Of a stretch of DNA of 64,000 bases, positions 44,535 through 54,207 are shown in pieces. This DNA comes from Flammeovirgaceae bacterium UBA6059 (GTDB lineage: Bacteria; Bacteroidota; Bacteroidia; Cytophagales; Cyclobacteriaceae). How positions within the stretch are numbered: position 1 is the first letter of the stretch; every line of letters begins with the position of its first letter. Location of the stretch: NCBI GenBank assembly GCA_002435755.1, contig DIYH01000017.1, positions 161,150-225,149 on the forward strand, in the 5' to 3' direction. The notes below the pieces were generated by a model. The model saw only the letters and a list, made by a program, of their open reading frames with translations, did no database searches and was not told where the DNA came from. The translations under genes were made by a program, and so were the position numbers.

Positions 44535-44736
44535 AGTTTTCTCCGTTTAGTTTCGATTAGATTCCGCGCCAGGCGCAGAGAAATTCATATTTATTGATCG
44601 ATACCAAATTTTTCTATTTTACCAGCCTACTTCAATACCCTGAAGGCGGTATATAGCACTACGCGCTGACCGTTGGACATTGTTTAGTCGTCTGGCATTG
44701 ATCGTTGGTGAGTTTTGTAGCTACCTTGGTACCCTA

Positions 44737-47700
44737 ATGGAACGTATACACGCTAGTTCGAAGGAGTTGATAGACCTTGTTTTGAAGCACTATGGGATTT
44801 CCGGTAGGATGAGGTCACTTTACGGAGATGTTGACCTCAACTATCATGTCCTATCCGAAAACAAAAAGGAATTTATACTAAAGCTCAAGTATGGCACAGC
44901 CGAAAAAGAGAACCTTCTTTTTCAACATAAAATGGCGCATCACTTGTCTGCGTCAGGGCTGGAGATGCCGACACCTTTGGTGGCTTTAGGTGGTAGCACT
45001 GTGATTGCTTGTAAGCTAGGTGCAAACGACTACCTCATGAGTATGCTGACCTGGATGCCAGGTAGGCTCTGGTCGGAGCAAGTGCCTCATACCACTAAGA
45101 TGCTGATAAGTCTGGGAAAAATGTTGGGCCGTATTTCAACAGCATTGGCTGGATTCACCCATTCGGATGCTTACCGCGAGACACTTTGGGATAGCGCTAG
45201 AGCTGAATGGATAGATACAAAACTCATTGTCTTTGAAGGTGAGCAAAAACAGTTAGTACAGTACTTTCTCAATCAATATCTATCTTCGGATAAGTTACGA
45301 GCAGCGTTAAGACGCTCTGTCATTCACGGAGATGCGAACGACAACAACATCATTTTAAACGATGATAGCTGTGAGACCACCGTAAGGTCAGTGATCGACT
45401 ATGGTGATGCCCTGTACACCTATACTATTTGTGAACTTGCCAACGCTCTGGCCTATCTAATGATGGACAAGCGCAACCCTGTTCATAGTGCCTTACCAGT
45501 CATTAGGTCATATCATGATCAATTTCCGCTTCAAGAAAACGAAGTAGCCCTGTTGCCGCTGATGATCGCTATGAGACTTATGATCAGTGTCACTCATTCA
45601 ACACTTAACTATCAAAAAGACCCAACAAATGAATATCATCAGATAAGTGCCAGAGGCGCCTGGCAATTGCTTGATTGGCTTAGGTCGGCTGATGAGCAGT
45701 TGATGATAGCTCAGTTCAGGAGCGCTTGTGCCTGGGACCCTAGTGGGAAATATGAGCGCTATCATCAATGGTTTAGCACAAGTATGGCTAACCTTCGACC
45801 AATAGTTAGTGGTGTGAATCCAGACAATACGGTAGCACTGGACTTATCTGTAGATAGCACAACGCTAGGGCACTACTCTAACTATACAGATATCAGAAAA
45901 ATGGGGCGTATGATTGAAGATCAGCGACATGTCCAAAAGGCCACATTGGGAATCGGTCGATATGCTGAAGTACGCCCGATCTATACCAATGATGGCTTTA
46001 TGGAGATAGGTGATGAAGGTCCGGGTTGGAGAACAGTTCATCTCGGACTTGATATTTTTGGCCCTGAGGGTACTACCGTGTTGGCACCTTTGCGTGGGGT
46101 TGTTCACTCGGTGTATGATAATGGTATGAATGGTGACTATGGTCCTACAGTCATCCTTAAGCATAACGAAGAGGAGCTAGAGTTTTATACCCTCTATGGG
46201 CATCTAAGTAACACTGACCTGGATTTGTTGGCTCAAGGTCGTGAAGTTCGAGCAGGAGAAATCATAGGCCACTTTGGCGCTCCTGATGAAAACGGTGATT
46301 GGCCACCTCACGTGCATTTCCAGATCATTCTTGATCTGTTTGAGTATGGGCACAACTATCCTGGGGTATGCTACTATGATGAGCAGGTCTTTTGGAAGAC
46401 CATCTGTCCTGATCCCTCGGGCTGGTTAGGCATTGGGAAGAACTTCCGACCTGAAGAAGCTGTCAGCCCCGTTCCTCTTGTCTCAAAAAGGAAACTCTTA
46501 TTGGGAAGAAGTCTGAGCGTCTCATATCAGCGGCCACTTCACATGGTAAGGGGTATAGGTCAATACTTGATGGACCATACTGGCCGCCGCTATTTGGATA
46601 TGGTCAATAATGTTGCGCATGTTGGTCATGAACATCCTAAAGTGGTAGAGGCTGGTCAGAGACAAATGGCTCTACTTAATACGAACACGCGCTATCTTCA
46701 TGAGGAGTTAACTGCTTTTGCTGAAGAGCTCATTTCGACACTGCCTTCGCCTTTAAGTGTGTGTCATTTTGCGAACTCAGGTAGTGAGGCTAATGAGCTT
46801 GCGCTGCGCATGGCCAAGGTGTATACGGGTGCTAAAGACATCATTGCGGTAGCGCATGGCTATCACGGCAATACGCAGGAGTGTATCAATGTAAGCTCTT
46901 ACAAATTTGACAGCCCAGGTGGGGAGGGTAAACCGGATCACGTGCATTTGCTGGACATGCCGGATGTTTATCGGGGACAGTTTCGCGATCAGGATGCAGG
47001 CGAACACTACGCATCACAGGCCAAAGATTTAGTAGCCACACTTATAAAAAATGGTAAAAAACCCGCGGCGCTAATTTGCGAGAGTATTCTCAGTTGTGGT
47101 GGGCAGGTGATGTTGCCTAAAGACTATCTGAGCTATATCTACAACAAAGTTAGAGCTGCTGGTGGTGTTTGTATAGCAGACGAAGTGCAAGTCGGAATCG
47201 GCCGTATAGGTGAGCATTATTGGGGGTTTGAGTTGAGTGGTGTAGTCCCAGATATCGTTACGATTGGTAAGCCACTGGGTAATGGACACCCAGTTGCAGC
47301 GGTGATCACTACTCCTGAGATTGCGGATGCCTTCGACAATGGTATGGAGTTTTTTAATACGTTTGGTGGCAATCCGGTAAGCTGCGCTATAGGAAGATCG
47401 GTGTTGAAGGTCGTAGAGGAAGAGGATCTGCAGCGACATGCTCTGGAGATGGGTGAAAGACTTAAGAATGGCCTCCTTGAACTTCAAACTCATTACCCCA
47501 TCATCGGTGATGTACGAGGAGTAGGACTTTTTCAGGGATTTGAACTTGTAGAAAACCTTGAGACTTTGTATCCCGCTGATAAACAGGCTAGCTACCTCAC
47601 CAACCGCATGCGCGAAAAAGGAGTATTATTGAGTACAGACGGGCCATTGCATAATGTGATCAAGATCAAGCCTCCAATGGTGATACAGGCAGAGGATATC

Positions 47701-47757
47701 GATATGGCTTTGAGCTTATTAGATGAGGTGTTTCAGGAAACACAGATGAAGATTTGA
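44737..47757 (+). CDS. Kinase-M23-aminotransferase III fusion (phospho-lyase-like)
   Basis: The protein has 1006 residues from the ATG at 44737. Residues 1-~350 form an APH/choline-kinase-type phosphotransferase with catalytic D199 in VIHGDANDNN. Residues ~395-580 are an M23 (LytM) peptidase-like domain with HLGLD (H435, D439), YGHL and HVHF (H525, H527). Residues ~590-1005 are a class III PLP enzyme with K845 in IGKPLGNGHP. A kinase joined to a phospho-lyase recalls hydroxylysine kinase and AGXT2L2 or ethanolamine-phosphate lyase, so an amino-alcohol or hydroxylysine may be phosphorylated and then eliminated; the substrate is an inference. It has no signal peptide, so the M23 part is odd. 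Confidence 0.88.
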   Translation: MERIHASSKELIDLVLKHYGISGRMRSLYGDVDLNYHVLSENKKEFILKLKYGTAEKENLLFQHKMAHHLSASGLEMPTPLVALGGSTVIACKLGANDYLMSMLTWMPGRLWSEQVPHTTKMLISLGKMLGRISTALAGFTHSDAYRETLWDSARAEWIDTKLIVFEGEQKQLVQYFLNQYLSSDKLRAALRRSVIHGDANDNNIILNDDSCETTVRSVIDYGDALYTYTICELANALAYLMMDKRNPVHSALPVIRSYHDQFPLQENEVALLPLMIAMRLMISVTHSTLNYQKDPTNEYHQISARGAWQLLDWLRSADEQLMIAQFRSACAWDPSGKYERYHQWFSTSMANLRPIVSGVNPDNTVALDLSVDSTTLGHYSNYTDIRKMGRMIEDQRHVQKATLGIGRYAEVRPIYTNDGFMEIGDEGPGWRTVHLGLDIFGPEGTTVLAPLRGVVHSVYDNGMNGDYGPTVILKHNEEELEFYTLYGHLSNTDLDLLAQGREVRAGEIIGHFGAPDENGDWPPHVHFQIILDLFEYGHNYPGVCYYDEQVFWKTICPDPSGWLGIGKNFRPEEAVSPVPLVSKRKLLLGRSLSVSYQRPLHMVRGIGQYLMDHTGRRYLDMVNNVAHVGHEHPKVVEAGQRQMALLNTNTRYLHEELTAFAEELISTLPSPLSVCHFANSGSEANELALRMAKVYTGAKDIIAVAHGYHGNTQECINVSSYKFDSPGGEGKPDHVHLLDMPDVYRGQFRDQDAGEHYASQAKDLVATLIKNGKKPAALICESILSCGGQVMLPKDYLSYIYNKVRAAGGVCIADEVQVGIGRIGEHYWGFELSGVVPDIVTIGKPLGNGHPVAAVITTPEIADAFDNGMEFFNTFGGNPVSCAIGRSVLKVVEEEDLQRHALEMGERLKNGLLELQTHYPIIGDVRGVGLFQGFELVENLETLYPADKQASYLTNRMREKGVLLSTDGPLHNVIKIKPPMVIQAEDIDMALSLLDEVFQETQMKI

Positions 47758-47871
47758 GCAAATTTACTTCGTTTGTTCATTTAGCTGGACAGTAATCAAT
47801 TTATCCACTGAAGTAACAAGCTGTTCGGAACGACAGAAAGTCCAAATAATCATTAGCGTTGTACGCGTGAG

Positions 47872-48222
47872 CTATTCCCGGGAGTTTGTGATCATAAACC
47901 AAATGGCTCCAAGTGATATCGCCGATACATCTATCCAGTCTGCCGTGAATCTATTGGAAAGAAAAGGGAATAGCATTTCTGAAACTAGTGAAAGGAAAAC
48001 GACAAGCACCAACATGTCAATCCAGGATAGTTTTTGTTCACCAAAGTACCACCATCGTTCGATATTGATAAGGTAGCAGGCCATTGCGCTAGCGCAAAAG
48101 GGATCAAGATAAGAATCAAGAAATTCTATTTCTAATCTCAAACCATATTGAAGCCATTGATGAACACAAAAAGCAGTCAATGGTAGAACAAACCCGAAAT
48201 GCAATAAGCTTCTTCTTATCAT
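47872..48222 (-). CDS. Hypothetical membrane protein
   Basis: The protein has 116 residues with about three hydrophobic helices (LLHFGFVLPLTAFCVHQWL, WIDMLVLVVFLSLVSEMLF, VSAISLGAIWFMI). It vaguely resembles small Bacteroidota proteins annotated as secondary transporters, but a firm family could not be named. Its ATG overlaps the stop of the 69-residue gene upstream (ATGA), so the two are one operon. Confidence 0.6.
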   Translation of the reverse strand: MIRRSLLHFGFVLPLTAFCVHQWLQYGLRLEIEFLDSYLDPFCASAMACYLINIERWWYFGEQKLSWIDMLVLVVFLSLVSEMLFPFLSNRFTADWIDVSAISLGAIWFMITNSRE

Positions 48223-48428
48223 AATGCGACTAAAAATGCGATGATTAGTGCCAACAATAAGGCCGGACTAAAGATGATCAACAGTAATATACCACTGACC
48301 CTGAGCAATACCTTTTTGAATTTAGTTCTAAGAGAATCCCCCTCTACGAACGTCGATTGTTCATTCCACCACCAGAATGCATCCTGAGAAGCCTTTTTTG
48401 TTCCCTTAGTATTCTTTGATGTTGTCAT
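48219..48428 (-). CDS. Small hypothetical membrane protein, first of a two-gene unit
   Basis: The protein has 69 residues: a Lys-rich, Trp-containing N-terminus (SQDAFWWWNEQ) and a C-terminal membrane helix (LLIIFSPALLLALIIAFLVAL). No family is recognised. Its stop overlaps the next start by four bases, so the pair is translationally coupled. Confidence 0.6.
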   Translation of the reverse strand: MTTSKNTKGTKKASQDAFWWWNEQSTFVEGDSLRTKFKKVLLRVSGILLLIIFSPALLLALIIAFLVAL

Positions 48429-48852
48429 AAGGACTATTTCTTTTCCCCTAATAGCCTAAGTCTAAAGCTGAAAACACCTATTTCGAAGCTTAGCGTAACA
48501 TACTGACCTACAACAATTGATAGTACCTCCTCTTACATGACTCGTTTTTTGGTTGATTCTGCTAGGCTTGCCAAAGTGCTAAGCTTTACCTCTTTTCTAT
48601 TATAGTATACGCACCTTCTATCTAAAGCATCTTACTTTCACCTTAATTTAGTTGTCAGTCGGCTTTTAAGATTCTTATATTCCAATAGCTAAACCATGAC
48701 AAAGAGCTTGACTATTGTGGCTAACGGGTACGGCGAGCGGGGTGATGGATCAGGAAGTATAGAGACCGCAATTTTACGATGAAGCATTCAAGGATGTTTG
48801 ATGTACTCAGGTAGGCAAAGGTTGCTAGTGGTCAGATACTAAGCCTATTCTC
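48429..48852. other. Gene-free stretch, no feature identified
   Basis: This 424-bp stretch between two minus-strand gene groups holds no supported gene, tRNA or clear terminator. Short frames are open for up to about 25 codons only, so it may be decayed sequence. Confidence 0.5.
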
Positions 48853-49167
48853 CTAACAAAGCTGATCAAAGTCCCCAATCCAGAGCTCTCTTTCAGTAAG
48901 GCTCTCACATCGCAGGTCTAGTCTGTTGAACTCATCAGCATACTTCTTTCGAAAAGCATCGCGATGGGCTTTTGATTCCCATGTATCGATTGTGATGAAC
49001 GTCAGATCATCTGAATTGTCTCTGTAGAACATGGTGGAAATGTAGCCATCTGCTTTTCTGAACAACTGGACCCAATCACCTTCAGAGCCGTAGGCCTTTT
49101 CGAATTCATCTAAGCGATCCTCTTTCACAGTGTATTTCCAGATATAACTAAATCTCTTGCACGGCAT
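48853..49167 (-). CDS. ABM/dimeric alpha-beta barrel domain protein
   Basis: The protein has 104 residues with a ferredoxin-like alpha/beta pattern (YIWKYTVKEDRLDEFEKAYG, YISTMFYRD, DTWESKAHRDAFRKKYADEF). This fits the antibiotic biosynthesis monooxygenase/dimeric alpha-beta barrel superfamily. The function and substrate are unknown. It has no signal peptide. Confidence 0.72.
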   Translation of the reverse strand: MPCKRFSYIWKYTVKEDRLDEFEKAYGSEGDWVQLFRKADGYISTMFYRDNSDDLTFITIDTWESKAHRDAFRKKYADEFNRLDLRCESLTERELWIGDFDQLC

Positions 49168-49409
49168 AAGTGATAGATTTATTTACTGATACGAAAAGCC
49201 TTGTGGCAAGATGTACTAACCCATTGGTTGACTTGTATGAACCTGCTATATGAAACCACTTGTAGAACATTTGAATAATGTCCATATTCGGCTGTTATAT
49301 GATCAACAAGTGGTCAGACGACTAGGAAATAATCAACTGCTAATTCCAGAGTCTTGCAGAGAGAAGCCTTACAAGATACGTTCGACCACTACCGCAACCT
49401 AACCCAACT

Positions 49410-51581
49410 ATGAAAAAGCTCCTCTATCTCTTATTGATTGTCGGTGCTTGTAGCTCACCGGAGCAACAACAAACCGACCCTGAAGTTGAAGCCTGGGAGG
49501 CTCAAGCCTCCCGAGTGGAAATTATCCGTGATGATTTTGGGGTACCGCACATCTACGGTAAGACAGATGCAGATGCTATATTCGGTATGTTGTACGCACA
49601 GTGTGAGGATGACTTTCCTCGCGTAGAACGCAACTACTATTGGGCGATTGGTAGGCTCGCTGAGGTAGAAGGGGAGGAGGCATTGTACAGCGACTTACGT
49701 GCTCGGCTGTATATGACCATTGATGAGGCGAAAGCCCATTATGATAAGGCACCTGATTGGTTGAAAAAGCTTTGCCAGGCTTATGCTGATGGCATTAATT
49801 ACTATTTACATAAACATCCTGAAGTCAAGCCGAAAGTGCTGACACGTTTTGAGCCATGGTTTCCCATGTTCTTTTTTGAAGGGTCAATCGGCGGTGATAT
49901 AGAAAGTGTAAGAACCAGTAGAATCAAAGAGTTCTATGGTGAGAACAAAGAGATGGCATTGTCAGACCTCCTACTACAAAATGACCCAATGGAAGAGCCA
50001 AAGGGCTCCAACGGTTTTGCGATAGCTGGTGAACATACGGCTTCTGGTGATGCTATGCTATTGATCAATCCGCACACCTCATTTTACTTCAGAGGAGAAT
50101 CGCAGGTAGTAAGCGAAGAGGGACTCAATGCTTACGGTGCTACGACCTGGGGGCAATTCTTTATCTATCAGGGCTTTAGTGAGAAGAATGGCTGGATGCA
50201 TACTTCGACCAGGGTTGACTTTATGGATGACTTCTTAGAAACTGTAGAGGAGCGAGATGGTAAACTACAGTACCTGTATGGTGATGAATGGAGAGATGTA
50301 TGGACCTCTGAGGTGACACTGAAATACAGGGATGGTAGCCAAATGAAGGAGCGGACTTTCCCTATGTATCGTACCCATCATGGGCCTATCACCGGTAGGA
50401 TAGGAGACCAATTGGTAGCTACAAAGCTCAACTGGGAGCCGGTAGATGCTTTGATCCAATCCTTTACCCGTACCAAGACCAACAATCACAACGAGTTCTG
50501 GGAGATGATGAAGATCCGTCGTAACTCATCCAATAACACGGTCTACGCGGACCAGGACGGTACCATTGCCTATTATCATGGGGATTTTATCCCCAAGCGC
50601 GACCCGCAGTTTGACTATTCGCAACCGGTAGATGGGTCCAATCCGGCAACTGATTGGCAAGGTATGCATACATTAGATGAGATCATCACCATTGTTAATC
50701 CGGGGAATGGCTGGATCCAGAACTGCAACTCTACGCCTTTTACCGCAGCAGCGGAATATAGCCCTAAGGCTGAAGATTATCCTTATTACATGGCACCAGA
50801 CCTGGAGAACTTCCGCGGGGTGAATGCGGTACGTGTTTTGAGTGATATAAGTGATTTGACCTTAGACGATCTTATCGATCTCGCACATAACACGTACTTA
50901 CCGGGGTTTGAGAAGGTAATACCTGGTTTGGTGACAGCTTATGATCTTAATGGACCTAAAGATCCTGAATTCAAAGATGCAATTGAGGTGCTTAGAAAAT
51001 GGGACTTGAACTCAGGAGCTGAGTCCGTCGCACTGACTTTAGCTCATTTTTATGGCATGGAGCTCAGAGCCAATGGTGGCAATCCTGATGGGCTTAGAGG
51101 CAATGATCTCTTCAACTATTATGGAACAAAGATGCCTAATCAGAAGCGATTGGAGCATTTTAGAGCTGCTTTCGATAAGTTAATTGGTGACTGGGGGACC
51201 TGGGAAGTGCCTTGGGGAGAATACAATAGATTCCAGCGCTTAACAGGTGATATCGATTTGCAGTACGATGATGAGCAGCCAAGTATTCCAGTTGGTTTGA
51301 CAACCAGTCGTTGGGGAGCATTGGCAGCTTATGGAGCGAAGTACGGAGAAGATACCAAGCGCATCTACGGCTACCGCGGAAACAGCTTTGTGGCCGTAGT
51401 AGAGTTCGGTGATAAAGTAAAGGCCAAAACTATGCTGGCTGGTGGTCAGAGTGGCGATCCATCATCACCACATTTTTACGACCAGGCACAGCGATATGCG
51501 GATGTAGAGTTCAAGGAGGTAGCTTATTACAAAGAGGACGTGCTAGCCAGGGCGAAAAGGACATACCATCCTGGGGAGTAA
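49410..51581 (+). CDS. Penicillin acylase family (S45) lipoprotein
   Basis: The protein has 723 residues and starts MKKLLYLLLIVGACSS, a lipoprotein signal. The alpha chain holds VPHIYGKTDADAIFGMLYAQ, and the probable self-cleavage point precedes S200 in PKGSNGFAIAG, the Ntn nucleophile. NPHTSF and a conserved Asn-rich middle follow. Ntn acylases cleave amide bonds of acyl side chains, for example beta-lactams or acyl-homoserine lactones; the substrate cannot be told. Confidence 0.92.
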   Translation: MKKLLYLLLIVGACSSPEQQQTDPEVEAWEAQASRVEIIRDDFGVPHIYGKTDADAIFGMLYAQCEDDFPRVERNYYWAIGRLAEVEGEEALYSDLRARLYMTIDEAKAHYDKAPDWLKKLCQAYADGINYYLHKHPEVKPKVLTRFEPWFPMFFFEGSIGGDIESVRTSRIKEFYGENKEMALSDLLLQNDPMEEPKGSNGFAIAGEHTASGDAMLLINPHTSFYFRGESQVVSEEGLNAYGATTWGQFFIYQGFSEKNGWMHTSTRVDFMDDFLETVEERDGKLQYLYGDEWRDVWTSEVTLKYRDGSQMKERTFPMYRTHHGPITGRIGDQLVATKLNWEPVDALIQSFTRTKTNNHNEFWEMMKIRRNSSNNTVYADQDGTIAYYHGDFIPKRDPQFDYSQPVDGSNPATDWQGMHTLDEIITIVNPGNGWIQNCNSTPFTAAAEYSPKAEDYPYYMAPDLENFRGVNAVRVLSDISDLTLDDLIDLAHNTYLPGFEKVIPGLVTAYDLNGPKDPEFKDAIEVLRKWDLNSGAESVALTLAHFYGMELRANGGNPDGLRGNDLFNYYGTKMPNQKRLEHFRAAFDKLIGDWGTWEVPWGEYNRFQRLTGDIDLQYDDEQPSIPVGLTTSRWGALAAYGAKYGEDTKRIYGYRGNSFVAVVEFGDKVKAKTMLAGGQSGDPSSPHFYDQAQRYADVEFKEVAYYKEDVLARAKRTYHPGE

Positions 51582-51702
51582 CTACTAAAACCTCCAAACT
51601 TTTCAGTCTACGCCTATTACATTAAATCACCTTATCCTGAGTTTGTAACTTAGGATTCATTGTAGAGATCGTATAATGTTTGGGAGGTCTTGGAAGTCTG
51701 AA

Positions 51703-52284
51703 TCAATCCACTCTCTTCTTACAGTATATCTTCCAAGTAGCGTAATTAATAGCCTCCGCCGGATCAACCCATGCACCTTCCCATTTAAAGCCCTTATTGC
51801 TGATCTCAGAAAAGCGGATCTTAAAGAAGCCATCCATTCCGTTAGGCGCCTTCTGCGGAGCATATAGTATAAAATCTCCACCATCCCTTGGGTCACCGGC
51901 CCAGGTAGTCAACGAGGGCGTTGCAGTTGAAGAGGAGTAGTAGGTAACATACCATTGTGCACTGTCAGCATTGTATTGGCGGATGCTACCTGAGTGCACA
52001 CCGTCAGTCTTATAGGTCTCGTCTTGTACACCCCATCCGTTCATAATGTACTTAAAATGCCACTCCATTGCTATGGTATCTGCCCAATCTGTTGGGCTGA
52101 TTCTGGCTATAGATTTACAATCAGAAATGCCAATGAGTGGGCCATAATCAGTGATCTCCTTTGGTGCGTCAGGGTGCGGTTGACCAAAAGGATAAACATC
52201 AGAAGATCGGTATTGGTAAAGGTCTTGCGCGTAGACAAGCGTATTTGTGAGTGCTAAGACTACTATTAAGGCAACTGTTCTCAT
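51703..52284 (-). CDS. Hypothetical secreted protein
   Basis: The protein has 193 residues with a signal peptide (ALIVVLALTNTLVYAQ). The mature part is beta-rich with many Trp and Tyr and contains EWHFKYIMNGWGVQDET, recalling lipocalin-like DUF1579 proteins. The family is not certain. It is convergent to nothing in the operon sense and divergent from the TPR-HTH gene, with 145 bp between the starts. Confidence 0.65.
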   Translation of the reverse strand: MRTVALIVVLALTNTLVYAQDLYQYRSSDVYPFGQPHPDAPKEITDYGPLIGISDCKSIARISPTDWADTIAMEWHFKYIMNGWGVQDETYKTDGVHSGSIRQYNADSAQWYVTYYSSSTATPSLTTWAGDPRDGGDFILYAPQKAPNGMDGFFKIRFSEISNKGFKWEGAWVDPAEAINYATWKIYCKKRVD

Positions 52285-52428
52285 ATTTTGCGTTTTGGAC
52301 TAATCTAATGCGGTCGTAGAAGGAATATGAGTGTTGTGCAGTTAAGCAAAGAAGAGTCGCAGGGAACGTTGGCACACTTTGGATTGCGGTAGCTTCAAAA
52401 TAATTGTACTTTCGAGTAAGCCATCATC

Positions 52429-54054
52429 ATGAGATACTCTCTAATTGTATTTATCATCGTATTAGATTCGATGCAGCTCAGCGCTCAGATCGACACGCTT
52501 GATGAACAACTGAGTCGAAAAGAAGCCAGCGTAGAGACAGTGAACTGGCTATTAGGCGCTATCAAAAATCTGGACACAACAGATCCGCTCATGCTAGAGC
52601 GCTATGCCAAAAAGGCCTTGCTGATGGCAGAAGATATCGATTACCAAAAGGGTATGGCCTACGGGCATCAGCTGATAGGCATGAGTGCTGAAATACGTAA
52701 TGAATATGAGCAGGCAGTTCGAGAGTATTTGCTCGCCTACGATAAGCTCAACCAAATCGATGAGGAACTAGCCGCAGCAAGGGTGTCAGTAAACATTGGG
52801 AATGTCTATGATATGCTCAACAACATGGCGTTGGCAAAATCCTATATGCAAGGAGCAATAACTGTTATTGAGAGGCTGGGAAATGAAGCTACATTGAACC
52901 AGGCACTACTCAACCTGGGAGTCGTCTACTTCAACGAAGAACAATACGACTCCTCAGAATACTATTTTGATATGGTAAGAAACTATCGTGAATCAATTGA
53001 TGATCGAAGTGGTCTGGCCATTATTCATCTCAATCTGGCGAACGTCTATGAGATCCAAGGCGAAATGGAGCAGGCAAAGAATGCCTATTTCCTGGCTAAG
53101 GAATATGTGGACCCAAATGATCTTCTTCTAAGCAATATTTACTGTGGCATAGGTAATATTCTACTGCTGTTAACCAATGACCGACAAGGGTTGGAATACC
53201 TGGATTCGTGTCGCCAGATAGCTATAGACAATGATCTGGCATATGAGGAGATGACAGCTGTTAACTACTATCGTGAGCATTATGAGCGATTGGGTGACCT
53301 TACAGCGGCATATCCTTATTTACTTGAGGAATATCAGATGGAGGGAGATATACGAGGAGAACAGGTCCAGAAAGAGGTAGAAGTGATGAGACTACAATAT
53401 GACAGTGAGAAGAAGGCAAGGGAATTGGCAGAACTCAGTGCTGAGCGGGTAGAACAAGAGAACTACTTGCTCGTGGTAGGTGGTGGCCTGGTACTTATTA
53501 CGTTGATAGCGTCAATTACCATCATCCTACTTAGAATAAGAGTGAGGTATGAACAAAGGAAGACCCAATTGATCCAACAGGAACTGGACCACAAAACCCA
53601 GGAACTCACCTCATATACACTGAACTTTATTCAAAAGAATGAGCTTCTGGCTGAGCTTACGGAAAAAGTTAATCAGTTGAAATCTTCGTCTGATGTGAAG
53701 GCTACTTCTGCGGACAAAGGGCTTACGCAACTAGGCAATCTCATTCAGAATAGTATGCGGATCGATCAGGATTGGGAAAACTTCAGACGGATGTTTGAGG
53801 ACATACATCCGGATTTTAACTATCGCTTAAAGACTGCCTATCCCGATTTAGGTAATGCGGAACTTAAGCTCTGCGCCTTACTTCGTCTTAATTTAAACCT
53901 CAAGGAGTCCAGCAAAATACTAGGTATCAGTTCCGATAGTGTGAAGACTGCCCGCAGTAGGTTGCGCAAAAAGCTAGGACTCTCCACCGAGGAGAACTTA
54001 GTAGACTTTCTAATCAAATTTGATGGAAAAGCACCTGCAGCAATGATGAACTAG
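52429..54054 (+). CDS. TPR protein with membrane helix and C-terminal LuxR-like HTH
   Basis: The protein has 541 residues with a signal peptide (SLIVFIIVLDSMQLSAQ). TPR repeats occupy ~40-320 (NIGNVYDMLNNMALAKSYMQGA). A membrane helix lies at ~345-370 (LLVVGGGLVLITLIASITIILL). After a coiled coil the cytoplasmic end has an HTH (LKESSKILGISSDSVKTARSRLRKKLG). It is a one-protein sensor-regulator common in Bacteroidota; the signal is unknown. A weak promoter (TTG-N20-TACTTTCG) lies upstream. Confidence 0.85.
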   Translation: MRYSLIVFIIVLDSMQLSAQIDTLDEQLSRKEASVETVNWLLGAIKNLDTTDPLMLERYAKKALLMAEDIDYQKGMAYGHQLIGMSAEIRNEYEQAVREYLLAYDKLNQIDEELAAARVSVNIGNVYDMLNNMALAKSYMQGAITVIERLGNEATLNQALLNLGVVYFNEEQYDSSEYYFDMVRNYRESIDDRSGLAIIHLNLANVYEIQGEMEQAKNAYFLAKEYVDPNDLLLSNIYCGIGNILLLLTNDRQGLEYLDSCRQIAIDNDLAYEEMTAVNYYREHYERLGDLTAAYPYLLEEYQMEGDIRGEQVQKEVEVMRLQYDSEKKARELAELSAERVEQENYLLVVGGGLVLITLIASITIILLRIRVRYEQRKTQLIQQELDHKTQELTSYTLNFIQKNELLAELTEKVNQLKSSSDVKATSADKGLTQLGNLIQNSMRIDQDWENFRRMFEDIHPDFNYRLKTAYPDLGNAELKLCALLRLNLNLKESSKILGISSDSVKTARSRLRKKLGLSTEENLVDFLIKFDGKAPAAMMN

Positions 54055-54090
54055 GCAGGATCTGAAAGCTTTTTGTCATTCTGAGAGCCA

Positions 54091-54144
54091 TGTTTACCTT
54101 TTGTTTACCCCGTTTTGATAGGGTGTTTACCTTTGGTTTACCCC
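54091..54144 (+). promoter_or_regulatory. Four phased GTTTACC boxes upstream of the GNAT gene
   Basis: GTTTACC starts at 54092, 54103, 54125 and 54136, so the spacings are 11, 22 and 11 bp, all on one face of the helix. Two 21-bp near-identical units (54091-54111 and 54124-54144, one mismatch) contain two boxes each. Direct repeats with 11-bp spacing are typical of OmpR/PhoB-type regulators; the actual regulator is unknown. Confidence 0.6.
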
Positions 54145-54207
54145 TAATGTAAGGCGCTGGCTAAGTGCACTTCTAGTTTTGCTGCAAACAAAATTTTTAA
54201 GTGCATA

